35,611 bases of DNA from Spirochaetaceae bacterium (GCA_028820215.1 JAPPKD010000343.1:1-35611), one strand, 5' to 3'; shown: positions 1-9,231, numbered from the stretch's first letter. Translations and numbers: made by a program. The notes: generated from the letters alone by a model not told the origin.

Positions 1-328
1 CTCGGAGCCTCAATTCAGCCAACTCTTCAACCCCAGCACGAATAAGCCGGGCTCAACGGAAGCCTTGCAGGACGCATTCCGGTCAACAGTCCCTGCCAAT
101 TCGCCCCGGCTCTCCGAGCCACCGGGATCTTCTCAGCGCGACCTCCTTCGCTGCCCACTTGTCTCCCAATCTGCACGGGCGCACCTCCCCCCCGGGAAGC
201 TCAGGCAATACCTCGATCGCGAGTCTCCGCCATTCGTGGCCAACGAAGACCTATGTCCAGTAACTCTCTATCATCGTGCTCTTTACCCGTTCCTTGCCTC
301 CAACATCGAGTTCCGTTACCCTGCGTCC
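1..328. other. left-edge stretch with no supportable gene
   Basis: No gene is called here. An open frame runs through it into the next gene from position 65, but its predicted residues are low in hydrophobic periodicity and rich in Pro/Ser/Arg. The plausible start of that gene is the ATG at 329. No clear promoter, hairpin or repeat was seen. GC is visibly lower than in the rest of the window. Confidence 0.5.
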
Positions 329-622
329 ATGGAACAGCAACAGCAACCGGAGCCAGAGCCGGAGCCGGCAACAAGGGAGCTCCGGAACCCTGTAACCGGC
401 GATCTTGAAGACGCACGCGTGGTCGAAATTGTCGGCATTGAGAACCGGCCCATATTGGTTTCGTTGTCCGACGGGTCACGAATTCGAGTCACGTTCGATG
501 TCTTCGAGGCTGCTCGGTTTCCGTCAGGAACCGACAGCCAAGGATATCCACTCTACTATCTGCGGTGGGCCAATTCGATAGTGGTGGTGGATAGACCGTC
601 CAGCGAACTGAATAGCGATTAG
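329..622 (+). CDS. small conserved-type protein of unknown function (97 aa)
   Basis: The 97-residue product opens with a run of Gln and alternating Glu-Pro (residues 2-11). A compact globular part follows, with the pattern 'DGSRIRVTFDVFEAARF' and then 'DSQGYPLYYLRWANSIVVV'. This kind of small beta-rich protein, an acidic turn 'DG' followed by a 'G-x-P-x-Y' strand, occurs as a hypothetical protein in many bacteria; I do not know its function. I start it at the ATG at 329 rather than at 65 because the upstream residues look non-coding. The ribosome site is weak. It lies 6 nt before the next gene, which begins a possible three-gene unit. GC is lower than in the catabolic genes further right. The function is unknown; an antitoxin-like or accessory protein is possible but unsupported. 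Confidence 0.5.
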   Translation: MEQQQQPEPEPEPATRELRNPVTGDLEDARVVEIVGIENRPILVSLSDGSRIRVTFDVFEAARFPSGTDSQGYPLYYLRWANSIVVVDRPSSELNSD

Positions 623-628
623 AGATCC

Positions 629-1195
629 ATGGCACAAGGTGTGTTGGTCAAATCGGGAGGCGCTGGCAACAGCAACTCGTTCGCCGGTGCGTCGTCCATA
701 TCCGAATGGCTGACCGCCGCTGTCACGCAATCTGCACAGGATAACCATTCGATGTCGGATACGGTGGTAAGCGGTATCGGAACAGCTGTTGTTGAACCGC
801 ATGAGCGTACCGACGCTGCAGAGATGATCAAGACAGTAGAACGAAGAGGGCTAGACAAGATCGCCGACCGTCTGCTGGATCTTCGTGAGATTTGTAATCA
901 CGATCCGGATGAACCAGACATCGAGGTAGAGTCGCTATCTACACTGGCTAACTTCTTCGTGGACCATGGCGTAACTCTGCCAACACCGAGGATTTCCGTG
1001 AGTCCAGACGGACGATTGGTTGCCGAATGGAAGACGAAACTCCCGAACGATCCAGAATCAGGAGCTGTCGCCATCGAGTTCCTTCGACACGGCTGGGTTC
1101 GGTTCGTAGCGTTCGGAGCAACGTCAAGGAAAAAAGGAACCAAGAGAACGGATGCTGCACTATTTGATCTGCAGCCGTTTTTTCGAACGAGTTGA
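629..1195 (+). CDS. hypothetical protein, second gene of a small three-gene unit (188 aa)
   Basis: The product has a Ser/Gly-rich N-terminal segment (about residues 1-60). A helical part with 'LLDLREICNHDPDEPDIE' follows, and then a beta-rich C-terminal half with 'PRISVSPDGRLVAEW' and 'IEFLRHGWVRFVAFG'. The C-terminal pattern (Pro-x-Ile..DG..x-x-x-W, then an aromatic strand) resembles widespread unannotated proteins that sit beside small partners like the next gene; that recollection is not a database result. The stop codon overlaps the TTG that begins the next frame, so the two are probably translationally coupled. No signal peptide or membrane segment is visible. The function is unknown. 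Confidence 0.5.
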   Translation: MAQGVLVKSGGAGNSNSFAGASSISEWLTAAVTQSAQDNHSMSDTVVSGIGTAVVEPHERTDAAEMIKTVERRGLDKIADRLLDLREICNHDPDEPDIEVESLSTLANFFVDHGVTLPTPRISVSPDGRLVAEWKTKLPNDPESGAVAIEFLRHGWVRFVAFGATSRKKGTKRTDAALFDLQPFFRTS

Positions 1196-1623
1196 ACAGC
1201 ACACCCACGCCGGTTCCTGACATAGATCACGTAGCTCGCTACTGCAAGCCATCTACCGTCGAGGGCGGCATGCCTACCGTAGGTTCATTCATGCGTCGAG
1301 AGAGTGAGGATCACCTTTCTGTCAATTGGCTAGAGAAGAGCGGACAGAGGCGCCACGATGACGCAGTTGATTGTGTTCGCGAGCTGTTGATAGGGAAAGG
1401 CTTCGGTGTCAGGAAGGGAGGGAGATTCGCAGTTCTCAATGTCGGATCAGTGAGAGACCGAATCGGCAATAGTATTCGTGTCGACCATTTGCCGGAGACC
1501 GACGACCATACTCATTCGGGGATACATGGATATACCAGGGAAGATGAGTTGGAAGTTGCCATGGCGCTAAGTATGCTCGTGGGGATGACGGATGTGTACC
1601 CTGGCCTCTTGATCTCGCCGTGA
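1192..1623 (+). CDS. hypothetical protein, third gene of the unit (143 aa)
   Basis: The product contains a strongly patterned block, 'PDIDHVARYCKPSTVEGG' near residues 9-26, then 'HLSVNWLE' and a 'GRFAVLNVG' strand. These look like conserved motifs of a family I recognise only as an unannotated small protein. The start is a TTG at 1192 inside the overlap TTGA with the preceding stop, which fits translational coupling. No better ATG lies upstream in frame; the next Met is at about residue 27, inside the conserved block, so it is unlikely. His and Cys in the first motif could bind metal, but nothing proves this. The linkage of this gene with the preceding one, in a lower-GC context, suggests a transferred accessory module. 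Confidence 0.5.
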   Translation: MNSTPTPVPDIDHVARYCKPSTVEGGMPTVGSFMRRESEDHLSVNWLEKSGQRRHDDAVDCVRELLIGKGFGVRKGGRFAVLNVGSVRDRIGNSIRVDHLPETDDHTHSGIHGYTREDELEVAMALSMLVGMTDVYPGLLISP

Positions 1624-1751
1624 ACAATGGGTTGGAACTCTTGGCATTTAGTAGCGAGCATCCCGAGTCAACAGACAAGACAATTGAAAGTCAATGAACG
1701 CTGGATATCGGTTGAATCATTTAGCTTTGGCTTCTGCCGCGAGCGGCGCGC

Positions 1752-3263
1752 TCAATAGCGGACCAACACCTCCACGCTGGCCAGGCTGAGCGGGCAGCCG
1801 ACGCGGTCATTCCGGGCGACCACCCGCACGGACAGCGCGTTCCACCCCTGGCGCAGGTGCCCGGTGGCGTCCAGGTCCAGCCAGGCGTCGTTGAAGTGGA
1901 TGCGCCGCCGCGCCCGGTCCGGGTCGAGCGGGGCGCCGTTCAGCTCGATGGCGACCTCGTCCGGCGCGGTGAGCTGCTCGATCAGCATCCGCAGCGTGGC
2001 CTGCCCTCCGTCGGCGGGGTCGTCGGCCACGTCGAGACGCAGCTCGGCGCGGTCGCCGGGTCGCTGCAGGGCGATCGGCAGCGGCCCGCCGGCCGTCTCC
2101 CGCTGATCGACCAGGTAGTGCTTGTCGCGGCGGGCGATGAGCGCCGGGTCCGAGATCTCCCGCCACGGCTGGCGGTCGTAGCCGGTGTCGCGGGTGACCG
2201 AGAGATAGTGGTTGTTGAACAGGTAGAGGCCGTGCGCCCCCGCGCGGTGATGCACGGCCGCGACCGCCCGGCACATCTCGGTGGAGTAGTAGTCGCGCTC
2301 GCCGAACAGCAGCCCGGCCCAGCGCGGGCGCGGCTGCATGAACAGGCCCAGGTTCTGGGCGATCACCTCCACGTCCGTGCCGCGCGCCGCGGCCACGTAC
2401 TCCTCCACCGGCAGCCGGAACCGGGAGCCGGTGGCGTGGCCGACCACCACCACGTCGATCAGCCCCCGCTCGATCCAGGTGCGCACGTCCAGCCCGGCCG
2501 CAAGCGCCCCGTCGAGCGATCCCGGCACCCGCGCGGAGAACAAGACCTGCCGCCCCGCCCGCTCGCTCTTGCACACGAGCGCCGCCTTGAGCCGGCCCAC
2601 CAGGTCGGTCATCAGCGCCGTCCCGTGCCCCACCTCGCCGGGCCGGAAGAAGACCGGCACGCGGCAGAAGTCCCAGTCCAGGCCGTCCAGGTCGTGGCGG
2701 TCGATCGCCTCCTCGGCCAGCGCCAGCTTGTAGTCCCGCACCGCCGGCACCGCGAAGTCCAAAGCGGTCCGGCGCATGCCCTCGCCGCCCAGGATCCAGT
2801 CCCGGTTGTCCCGCTTCATCGGCGACATCAGCGGATCGTCCAGGCCGCCCGGCAGGTTGCGGTCGTGCACGTCGTTGACCCGCATCGACAGGAACACCTG
2901 CAGGCCGGCGCGGTGGCCGTGCTCGATCAGCACCTCCGGCGGGTCGGTGCCGGCCTCGATCAGCGCCCGCGTGTTCTCGTACACCCGCCACTGCGACGCC
3001 GTGGCGAAGCGCTCCGTGCCAGCGCCCCAGCGCGGACCGACAGCCGTGTCGTGGCTGTAGTGGTCGGTGAGGCGGTGCGTCGGGGTGCCGAAGTACGGGT
3101 CGGTGCCGAGCTGCCAGTACAGCGTGTCGACCAGCGTGCCCCGCAGCGGATCGATCGCCAGCTCCACCAGCCCGCGTTCGCCGAGTGGCGCCTCACGAGT
3201 CGGACCCGCGATGGCGTTGCCGTCGTTGCACAGGATCAGCCGATGGGGCCGGCGCGCGCTCAT
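1752..3263 (-). CDS. family-10-like (GHL10-type) glycosyl hydrolase, TIM-barrel
   Basis: A 503-aa cytoplasmic-looking protein with no signal peptide. The N-terminal and middle parts read as a TIM barrel: 'HGHRAGLQVFLSMRVND' at about residues 115-130, then 'DGLDWDFCR' near residue 190, the typical acidic strand of GHL10/DUF187-like and related glycosidases. 'VVVVGH' and 'YLFNNHYL' follow. The C-terminal ~110 residues form a beta-rich, carbohydrate-binding-like domain ('IELNGAPLDPDRARR', 'GWNALSVRVV'). I chose the ATG at 3263 because GAGGAG lies 11 nt upstream, although the frame extends to 3368. It probably acts on imported oligosaccharides; the exact substrate cannot be read. It is distantly similar in design to the frameshifted gene at 23.6-25.4 kb. 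Confidence 0.65.
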   Translation of the reverse strand: MSARRPHRLILCNDGNAIAGPTREAPLGERGLVELAIDPLRGTLVDTLYWQLGTDPYFGTPTHRLTDHYSHDTAVGPRWGAGTERFATASQWRVYENTRALIEAGTDPPEVLIEHGHRAGLQVFLSMRVNDVHDRNLPGGLDDPLMSPMKRDNRDWILGGEGMRRTALDFAVPAVRDYKLALAEEAIDRHDLDGLDWDFCRVPVFFRPGEVGHGTALMTDLVGRLKAALVCKSERAGRQVLFSARVPGSLDGALAAGLDVRTWIERGLIDVVVVGHATGSRFRLPVEEYVAAARGTDVEVIAQNLGLFMQPRPRWAGLLFGERDYYSTEMCRAVAAVHHRAGAHGLYLFNNHYLSVTRDTGYDRQPWREISDPALIARRDKHYLVDQRETAGGPLPIALQRPGDRAELRLDVADDPADGGQATLRMLIEQLTAPDEVAIELNGAPLDPDRARRRIHFNDAWLDLDATGHLRQGWNALSVRVVARNDRVGCPLSLASVEVLVRY

Positions 3264-3366
3264 TTGGGTCGCTTCTCCTCGGTTGAGATCATAGACGGAG
3301 CCATCCGTGCCTGCCGGCTCCGTGTATTGATGCTTCCTTCTCCTGGGACTACGTTCGATCGTGTCC

Positions 3367-3576
3367 ATGCGCGAGATGAAAGAAGACTCTGGCTTCCCGC
3401 CCGGATGGGACGAGGCGCGCGTCCGTCGGCTGCTGGAGCACTACGAGTCCCAGACCGAGGAACAGGCGGTGGCAGAGGACGAGGAGTCCTTCGCCGACAA
3501 GACGCAAACCGTGATGGAGATTCCCAACGAGCTCGTTCCCGCGGTGAGAGACCTGCTCTCAAGGCACGACGATTGA
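3367..3576 (+). CDS. small conserved protein, antitoxin-like, no partner visible
   Basis: A 69-residue acidic protein with the motif 'GWDEARVRRLLEHYESQ' followed by 'AVAEDE' and a C-terminal 'ELVPAVRDLL'. I recognise the pattern from many small hypothetical proteins of bacteria and cyanobacteria that often sit near toxin-antitoxin genes; its biochemical role is not established. The start could be the GTG at 3361, the ATG at 3367 or the ATG at 3376; I chose 3367 without a strong ribosome site. It is divergent from the glycosyl hydrolase and convergent with the esterase-like gene, so it stands alone, and no toxin gene is adjacent. Confidence 0.6.
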   Translation: MREMKEDSGFPPGWDEARVRRLLEHYESQTEEQAVAEDEESFADKTQTVMEIPNELVPAVRDLLSRHDD

Positions 3577-3589
3577 CGATCAGCGCTGA

Positions 3590-4633
3590 TCACAGCCGGC
3601 CCCAGTGCCGGCGGAGGAACGGGACCGTCCTGCGATGGTTCCACGCGTGCGGGCCGTTGAAGAAGTCACGGTCCAGGTTGCCGGGCGCCCCGAGCAGCTC
3701 GTAGACCTCGGCCAGCTCCCGGAAGGCTCGCCTGGTGGCCGCGATCGGAAAGATCGTGTCGCGGGTGCCCGCGATGACCAGCATGGGCTTGGGCGCGAAC
3801 ACGGCCGCGATCTCGCGCATCTCCCCCCACCTCATCATGTCGGGCACGCAGTTGCAGATGCAGTGATGGATAGGGAAGATCGAGTCCCGGAACGTGCAGT
3901 AGTAGCCGCCGATCATGGCCAGGGCGATCCGCGGCTCCAGTGCGGTCAGGAACAGGCCGGTCGTGCCGCCGCCCGACAGCCCGGCGACGCCGATCCGCTC
4001 GCGGTCGACCGGCTCCTGGGTCTCCAGGAAGTCGACCAGGCGCGAGGCGTCCCAGCACCGCAGGCCCACCGGGGTCATGCCGAGCAGGAAGGCGTCCATG
4101 GTGACGCGGTGGCAACTGTGGGTGCCCTTGGCCTGGTCCTCGGGCAGCGCGGTCTCGTTCCAGCCGCGTTGCACCGCCGCCAGCGTGATGTAGCCGCGCT
4201 CGGCCAGATGGACGGCGTAGTCCAGGTCCCCCTCCCGGCACTGGTGACGCTGGGCATCATCGCCCTCGCGGATGTAGGGAAGGATGCCGCTGTGGCCGTG
4301 CAGGCAGAGGATCGCGGGCGTCTTCTCGCACACCTGCTTGGGGACGAAGTAGTAGGCGGGCACCCAGTAATGGGCCTCCGAGCGCACGTAGACCTTGCGC
4401 CGCACGACGGTCCCCAGGTCGGCGGCCTCGTCCCACCTGACCTCCAGCGGCACCCGCCGGGGCCGCTTTCCGACCAGGCGCTGCAGCCGCCCCGAAAAGG
4501 CTCGGCGCCACTCGGCATGCTCCGCCGGTGACCCCGCAGCCCACCGGAGCGCGGGCTCCAACCCGTCGGCGGCCAGCTCGAAGTGGCTCCTGACCGTGCT
4601 GTTGGCGTCGGCATCCGCCGATGTCTTCTCCAT
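3590..4633 (-). CDS. alpha/beta hydrolase (acetylxylan-esterase / Abhydrolase_7-like)
   Basis: A 347-aa alpha/beta hydrolase. Visible features are the oxyanion-side motif 'LCLHGHSG' (about residues 109-116), the nucleophile elbow 'GLSGGG' with Ser220, the acid 'GTRDTIFP' with Asp292, and His329 in 'GPHAWNH'. A complete catalytic triad is therefore present. It probably removes acyl or acetyl groups from sugars. I start it at the ATG at 4633; a longer frame exists upstream but has no hydrolase character. The region just upstream on the same strand is a ~50-bp piece of an ABC permease gene. The purine-rich ribosome site of this gene (GGAGCAGGAGC) lies inside that piece. The genomic context is carbohydrate degradation. 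Confidence 0.75.
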   Translation of the reverse strand: MEKTSADADANSTVRSHFELAADGLEPALRWAAGSPAEHAEWRRAFSGRLQRLVGKRPRRVPLEVRWDEAADLGTVVRRKVYVRSEAHYWVPAYYFVPKQVCEKTPAILCLHGHSGILPYIREGDDAQRHQCREGDLDYAVHLAERGYITLAAVQRGWNETALPEDQAKGTHSCHRVTMDAFLLGMTPVGLRCWDASRLVDFLETQEPVDRERIGVAGLSGGGTTGLFLTALEPRIALAMIGGYYCTFRDSIFPIHHCICNCVPDMMRWGEMREIAAVFAPKPMLVIAGTRDTIFPIAATRRAFRELAEVYELLGAPGNLDRDFFNGPHAWNHRRTVPFLRRHWGRL

Positions 4634-4635
4634 GG

Positions 4636-4688
4636 GGCCGCTCCTGCTCCGTGATCGCACGGGCCGACGCGTTGAGCACCGGGAACGA
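4636..4688 (-). pseudogene. fragment of a carbohydrate ABC permease gene (C-terminal region)
   Basis: About 50 bp match the minus-strand permease gene at 7550-7606 with only a few differences. In translation the piece gives 'VLNASARAITEQER', against 'VLNASARAIMEQER' in the intact permease. No more of the permease is present on either side, so this is a recombination remnant. It abuts the start codon of the alpha/beta hydrolase. Confidence 0.7.
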
Positions 4689-4727
4689 CCGCTTATAAGA
4701 TGACGGTGACCTGATGAGGCTCTGCTC

Positions 4728-5696
4728 ATGGCGCTGATGCGGTCGGACGCCACGGTGCCGGTACACGTGCTTTCGGGGTTTCTCGGTTCCGGCAAGACCA
4801 CGTTGCTGAACCGGCTGCTGGCGTCGCTCCCGGCAGGCACGCGGCCCGCGATCGTGGTGAACGACTTCGGCGCCGTGGCAGTGGACGGCGCCCTGGTGGA
4901 ACGCGATCGCTACGCGGTCGCGGAGCTGGCCTCGGGATGCGTGTGCTGCACCCTGAGCGCGCCGCTGCAGGAGGCGCTGAGCGCGCTGCTGGACGAGCAG
5001 CAGCCGGACACGATCCTGATGGAGACCACCGGCCTGGCCGAACCGGCTGCGTTTCCGGCGCTGTTCGCGGCACCGGAGCTGGCCGGCGACATCCACCTGG
5101 GAAACGTGGTGTGCGTGGTGGACGCCAGCACCTATCTGCGCTACGCCGACCACCTGCTGGTGCTGCCGCGGCAGGTGGAGCAGGCCAACACCGTCATCAT
5201 GAACAAGATCGACCTGGCCGACGCGGCCACGCGCGAAGCGGTACGCCGCCGCCTGCTGGCGACCTGCCCTCCGGGCACGATGCTGCTGGCCGCCGAGCGC
5301 TGCGCCGTCGACCCGCGCGTGATATACGACGAGCGTCCCGTCTACTTCACCGGCGACGGCCACCGTGCCGGGCACGACCGGGAGTTTCGGAGCCTGACGG
5401 TCGAGACCCCGCGCCCGGTGCGGATGTCGGCATTGCGGCAGTTCCTGCAGGGACTGTCCGGGGAGGTGGAACGGGCCAAGGGCATGGTGCACACGGAGGC
5501 CGGCCCGAAGCTGGTCCAACTCACCCTGGCGGGAGTGGAGATCGAAGACTGGCCGGAGGCGCTGGAGGACACACGCGTCACCTTCGTCGGCCGTGATCTC
5601 CAGGCACTCGATCTGCCGGCCCGGATGGCGGCATTAGGAGCGGCCCGTGTTGGAACCCGGCGTGGCACCGAGAGCGGCGAGGCGCCCGGCCGGTAG
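4728..5696 (+). CDS. COG0523/CobW-family G3E GTPase (metal chaperone-like)
   Basis: A 322-aa P-loop GTPase. The Walker A is 'GFLGSGKTT' (residues 17-25). The metal-binding CxCC is 'GCVCC' (Cys71, Cys73, Cys74). The switch/Walker B region is 'METTGLAEP' and the G4 motif is 'NKIDL'. The C-terminal CobW_C domain begins after about residue 220. The family moves metals (Zn, Co, Ni, Fe) into target proteins or helps maturation. No cognate metalloenzyme is obvious, although the nearby hydrolases could need metal. Some of the last ~20 residues after 'LGAARVG' may be non-native extension, because the following gene's ribosome site AGGAG is embedded at 5636-5640. It is divergent from the esterase-like gene and co-directional with the heparinase-like gene. 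Confidence 0.85.
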   Translation: MALMRSDATVPVHVLSGFLGSGKTTLLNRLLASLPAGTRPAIVVNDFGAVAVDGALVERDRYAVAELASGCVCCTLSAPLQEALSALLDEQQPDTILMETTGLAEPAAFPALFAAPELAGDIHLGNVVCVVDASTYLRYADHLLVLPRQVEQANTVIMNKIDLADAATREAVRRRLLATCPPGTMLLAAERCAVDPRVIYDERPVYFTGDGHRAGHDREFRSLTVETPRPVRMSALRQFLQGLSGEVERAKGMVHTEAGPKLVQLTLAGVEIEDWPEALEDTRVTFVGRDLQALDLPARMAALGAARVGTRRGTESGEAPGR

Positions 5697-7399
5697 ACAT
5701 CCCATGTACGACTACGGGGCCATCCTGGCTTTCCAGGCCCGTCGCGTCGAGCGCGCCTATCCGACCCAGATCACGGACCGGTCGCATCCCGCGCACGGTG
5801 CTTTCCTGTCCGAGACCAGCGGCGCCCATCCCAACGCCGACCACGGTGCCAACGCGTCGCTGCTGGCCAGTGCCTGTTTCGTCCTCATGGCCGACGGTTC
5901 CAGGCTGGAAGGTGACGCAGAGCTGTTCCACCGGGTGCAGTGGAGCGTCGCTTTCCAGCGCCGCTGGCAGAGGCCGACGGGGCTGATCGACCTGCTCAGC
6001 ATGAACTGGGAATCCCCGCCCGACACCGGCTTCGCGGTACAGCTCCTGGCGCCGGCCGTGGACCTTGCCCGCCGCCTTGCCTCGCAGGGCAACAGCCAGG
6101 CGCAGACGATCGCCGACTCGCTCGGGGCCTTCGTGCGGACCGCGGCCGCCGGGATGATCGATCGGGGCTTTCACACGCCCAACCATCGCTGGGTCGTGTG
6201 CTCCGCTCTGGCGCAGGCCATGACGCTGTTCCCCGAGGTCGAGGCCGGAGCCTATGTCGAGCGCATCTTGACCGAAACGGTGGACATCAACGAGGACGGG
6301 GAGTACACGGAGCGCAGCACGGGCGTCTATAACGCGGTCTGCAACCGGTCGCTGCGGTTCATGGCCGACCACCTGGGAAGGCCGGATCTGCTGGACCCGG
6401 TGAGACGGAACCTCGACATGATGTCGCACCTGTTTCACGAGGATGGAACCATCGACACCAGCTTCTCCAACCGCCAGGACCGCGGCCAGCGCATCGTCCC
6501 CGTCGCGATCGCCGAATCCTTCTTCGACATGGGCCAGCGCGATGGCAACGGGGGCTGGGCCCGGATCGCCGACGATCTGGTCGCGGCCGGAGAGGACGCC
6601 GAGCATAGTCCCTGGCTGCTGCAGCCCTTCCTTGCGCATCCGGAATACCGGCGCGAGCGGCTGGATCGCAAGCTGCGTCCGGACCACTTCGCGCGGCACT
6701 ACCCGGCCAGCGGCCTCTGGCGCGTGCGGCGCGGGCCGCTCTCCGCCACCTCCGCGACCGGCAGCCGGACCGCCTTCGCGGTGCGCTACGGAGAGGTCAA
6801 CCTGCGCTCGGTCAAGTTCTCCGGGAGCTACCTGCGCAGCGCCAACTTCGCCGCCGACAGCATGGCGGCGATCGCTGGCGGGGTGCGGCTGGAACGGGAG
6901 GGGAAGGCGCACCCGCTGCCGGGATACGAGCTGCCCCTGGGACGGCCGCTGCCGGTCGGTACGGTGCACGCGGCGCGATCGTCGCGCGAGCGGTGGACCC
7001 TGCCCGCGATCGATCTGCGACTGGAGATCCGGGAAGTCGCGAGCGGGTTCGACCTGCGCTACGTGACCGGCGGCGGGCTCGACCGGATTCCATCGAGATC
7101 GAGTGCGCCTTCGCCGGACCGGGAGAGTGGGAGACGGCGGACCAGGTCATCCAGGCGGATGACGGCATGACCGCGGTGCTCAAGTCAGGTTACGGCACGT
7201 ACCGGTGCGGAAGGCAGGCCATCCGCATCGGGCCGGGCAGCGGCGTGCATTACCATTGGGAGATGCGGGAGTCCGAGCCCGGCCTGGACAGCTTCAGAGT
7301 GCTGATCACCCTGCAGACGCCGGTCGACCGGACCTCGAGATCCGGTACGGAACCTGGTCGCTGGCAACCCGCTCCCTGGAGCGCGCCGAGCGCCGGTAA
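5647..7399 (+). CDS. heparinase II/III-like protein, two frameshifts
   Basis: The product reads as an alpha/alpha-barrel polysaccharide-lyase-like enzyme. It has 'HTPNHRWVV', then '[14 protein letters not shown]' (acidic and Tyr residues typical of heparinase II/III-like barrels), and a beta-rich C-terminal half. The reading frame breaks twice. Near 7085 it passes to the frame starting 'DSIEIECAF', and near 7331 to the frame ending '[16 protein letters not shown]' with TAA at 7397-7399. Each break is explained by loss of one G from 'GACCGGGA'. It may be a true pseudogene or an intact gene with sequencing errors. The start may be GTG 5647, which has AGGAG 6 nt upstream and overlaps cobW, or ATG 5704, where family-like residues 'MYDYGAI' begin. 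It converges on the permease gene with 3 nt between stops. Likely role: cleaving uronic-acid polysaccharides. Confidence 0.65.
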
Positions 7400-7402
7400 C
7401 GG

Positions 7403-8278
7403 TCACCCCTTGATCGCGCCGATCATCACGCCGCGGATGAAGTAGCGCTGCAGCCACGGGTACACCAGCAGGATCGGCACCGTGGCAACCATGATGGTCG
7501 CCGCCTTGATGCCCTCTTCGGCGACGAACTCCGCGATGCCCTGGGACCGCTCCTGCTCCATGATCGCACGGGCCGAGGCGTTGAGCACCAGGAACGACAG
7601 CTTCATCTGCAGCGGGTAGATCTTTGGCTCATTGATGTAGAACAGCGCGTCCTGGAAGGTGTTCCACCGCGCCACCGCATAGAACAGCGCCAGGGTGGCC
7701 AGCACCGGCTTGGACAGCGGCAGGTAGATCCGCAGCAGCGTCGTGGCTTCCGAGGCGCCGTCGATGTAGGCGGAGTCCTCCATCTCCGCGGGCACGCTCT
7801 CGAAGAACGTCTTCATGATGATGAGGTTGAAGGCGCTGATCAGGATGGGAAAGATCAGCGACCAGGTCGTATTGAGCAGCCCCAGGGACCGGACCAGCAG
7901 GTACTGGGGGATCAACCCTCCGGAGAAGTACATGGTGATCAGGATCAGCATCAGGAAGAACCCGCGTCCGGCCAGGCGCCGCTTGGACAGCGGATAGGCG
8001 CCGGCAATGGTCATCCCCAGAGCCAGCACGGTATAGATGACGGTGACCCGGATCGTCACCAGCAGGGAGCGCAGGATGGTGATGTCGCCGAGCGCTTCCC
8101 CGTAGAACTTCAGCGTCGGCTCCACCGGGAGCAGTCCGACCGCGCCGCGCAGGATGGCGCTGTTCGAGCTCAGCGACAGCGCGATGACGTGCACGAACGG
8201 CAGCGCCGCCGCCAGCACGGCAAGCGCGACCAGCGCCGTGATCGCGACCCGCCCCGCGGTCAGCCTGCGCCCTACCAT
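7403..8278 (-). CDS. carbohydrate ABC transporter permease (YtcP/AraQ-like)
   Basis: A 291-aa integral membrane protein of the binding-protein-dependent permease family, with about six hydrophobic helices, the first at residues 10-32. The EAA loop near the C-terminal third reads 'AYIDGASEATTLLRIYLPL', which docks an ATPase subunit. 'NASARAIMEQER' is typical of the YtcP/LplC branch that pairs with LplB-type permeases for oligosaccharide or alduronate uptake. The ATG at 8278 overlaps the end of the upstream permease gene (ATGGTAG). It is the third gene of a minus-strand operon: binding protein, LplB-like, this gene. No ATPase gene is nearby, so a shared ATPase elsewhere is likely. Confidence 0.85.
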   Translation of the reverse strand: MVGRRLTAGRVAITALVALAVLAAALPFVHVIALSLSSNSAILRGAVGLLPVEPTLKFYGEALGDITILRSLLVTIRVTVIYTVLALGMTIAGAYPLSKRRLAGRGFFLMLILITMYFSGGLIPQYLLVRSLGLLNTTWSLIFPILISAFNLIIMKTFFESVPAEMEDSAYIDGASEATTLLRIYLPLSKPVLATLALFYAVARWNTFQDALFYINEPKIYPLQMKLSFLVLNASARAIMEQERSQGIAEFVAEEGIKAATIMVATVPILLVYPWLQRYFIRGVMIGAIKG

Positions 8279-9231
8279 ATGCCCCGGCCTCGCATGCGGC
8301 GGATCACCGTGTTGGCGGCGACCAGCAGGATCATCCCCACCACCGACTGGAACAGGCCCACCGCCGTGGCGATCTCGAACTGCGCGGTGCGAAGCCCGAT
8401 GTTGTAGACGAAGATGCTGATGACGTCGGCGAACTCGGCCACCAGCACGTTCTTGAGCATGTACGGCTGCTCCAGCCCGATCTGGATCAGACGCCCGACC
8501 GTCAGGATCAGCAGGATGACGATGGTGGGGGTGATCTCCGGCAGCGTCACGTGCCAGGTCTGGCGCCAGCGACCCGCTCCGTCGATGGCCGCCGCGTCGT
8601 ACAGGTCGACGTTGATGTTCGACATCGCCGCCAGGTAGAGGATGGTTCCCCAGCCGGCCGACTTCCAGATGGCGATGCCGGTATAGGAGAACAGCCAGGC
8701 CCACTTGTCGGTGAGGAACGGGATGGGGCCCAGTCCGATCGCCGCCAGCGCGGTGTTGACCAGCCCGGTGTTGGTGGCCAGCATCTGCACGGCCAGCCCG
8801 CCGACGATCGTCCACGATATGAAGTGGGGAAGGTAGAGCGTGGTCTGCGCCGCCCTCTTGAACCGCCGCGAGGTCAGCTCGTTGATCATCAGCGCCAGGA
8901 TGATCGGCGCGGGAAACCCCAGCACCAGCTCCAGCCCGTTCAGCACGAACGTGTTGCGCACCACCTGGCGGAAGTAGCTCATCCCGAACACGGTGCGGAA
9001 GTGCTCCAGGCCGACCCAGGTGTCCTGTTCGAGAATGCCCTTGAAGATGTTGTAGTCCTGGAACGCGACGACCACCCCGTACATCGGGCCGTAGTGGAAC
9101 AACAGGAAATAGCCGATCGGTAGCGCCAACAGCGCGTAGAGAAACCAGTCGCGCCGCAGGCGGACGGACAGGCGGGCGCGCACGGGTGCGGCGCGCCGGC
9201 CGGCGGTCGCGGCCCTCGTGGTTTCGTTCAT
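8272..9231 (-). CDS. carbohydrate ABC transporter permease (LplB-like)
   Basis: A 319-aa permease. It has a basic N-terminus (residues 1-27), then a first helix 'WFLYALLALPIGYFLLFHYG', a motif seen at the start of LplB-type proteins ('P..Y.iifkY.PMyG'). Further hydrophobic helices follow, and the EAA loop 'DAAAIDGAGRWRQTWHVTL'. It should form the membrane channel as a heterodimer with the following permease. Its start is 98 nt after the binding-protein stop, and that gap contains a terminator-like hairpin. Its stop overlaps the next start by 7 nt, so the two permeases are surely translated together. Confidence 0.87.
   Translation of the reverse strand: MNETTRAATAGRRAAPVRARLSVRLRRDWFLYALLALPIGYFLLFHYGPMYGVVVAFQDYNIFKGILEQDTWVGLEHFRTVFGMSYFRQVVRNTFVLNGLELVLGFPAPIILALMINELTSRRFKRAAQTTLYLPHFISWTIVGGLAVQMLATNTGLVNTALAAIGLGPIPFLTDKWAWLFSYTGIAIWKSAGWGTILYLAAMSNINVDLYDAAAIDGAGRWRQTWHVTLPEITPTIVILLILTVGRLIQIGLEQPYMLKNVLVAEFADVISIFVYNIGLRTAQFEIATAVGLFQSVVGMILLVAANTVIRRMRGRGIW

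Noticed and set aside
1857..3704. 615-codon open frame on the plus strand, antisense to the family-10-like gene
   Set aside because: Composition is biased to Arg, His, Val and Pro, with no domain; it runs over the opposite gene and the start of the small protein.
5578..6969. 463-codon open frame on the minus strand, antisense to the heparinase-like gene
   Set aside because: It is a shadow frame; the plus strand has heparinase-like motifs.
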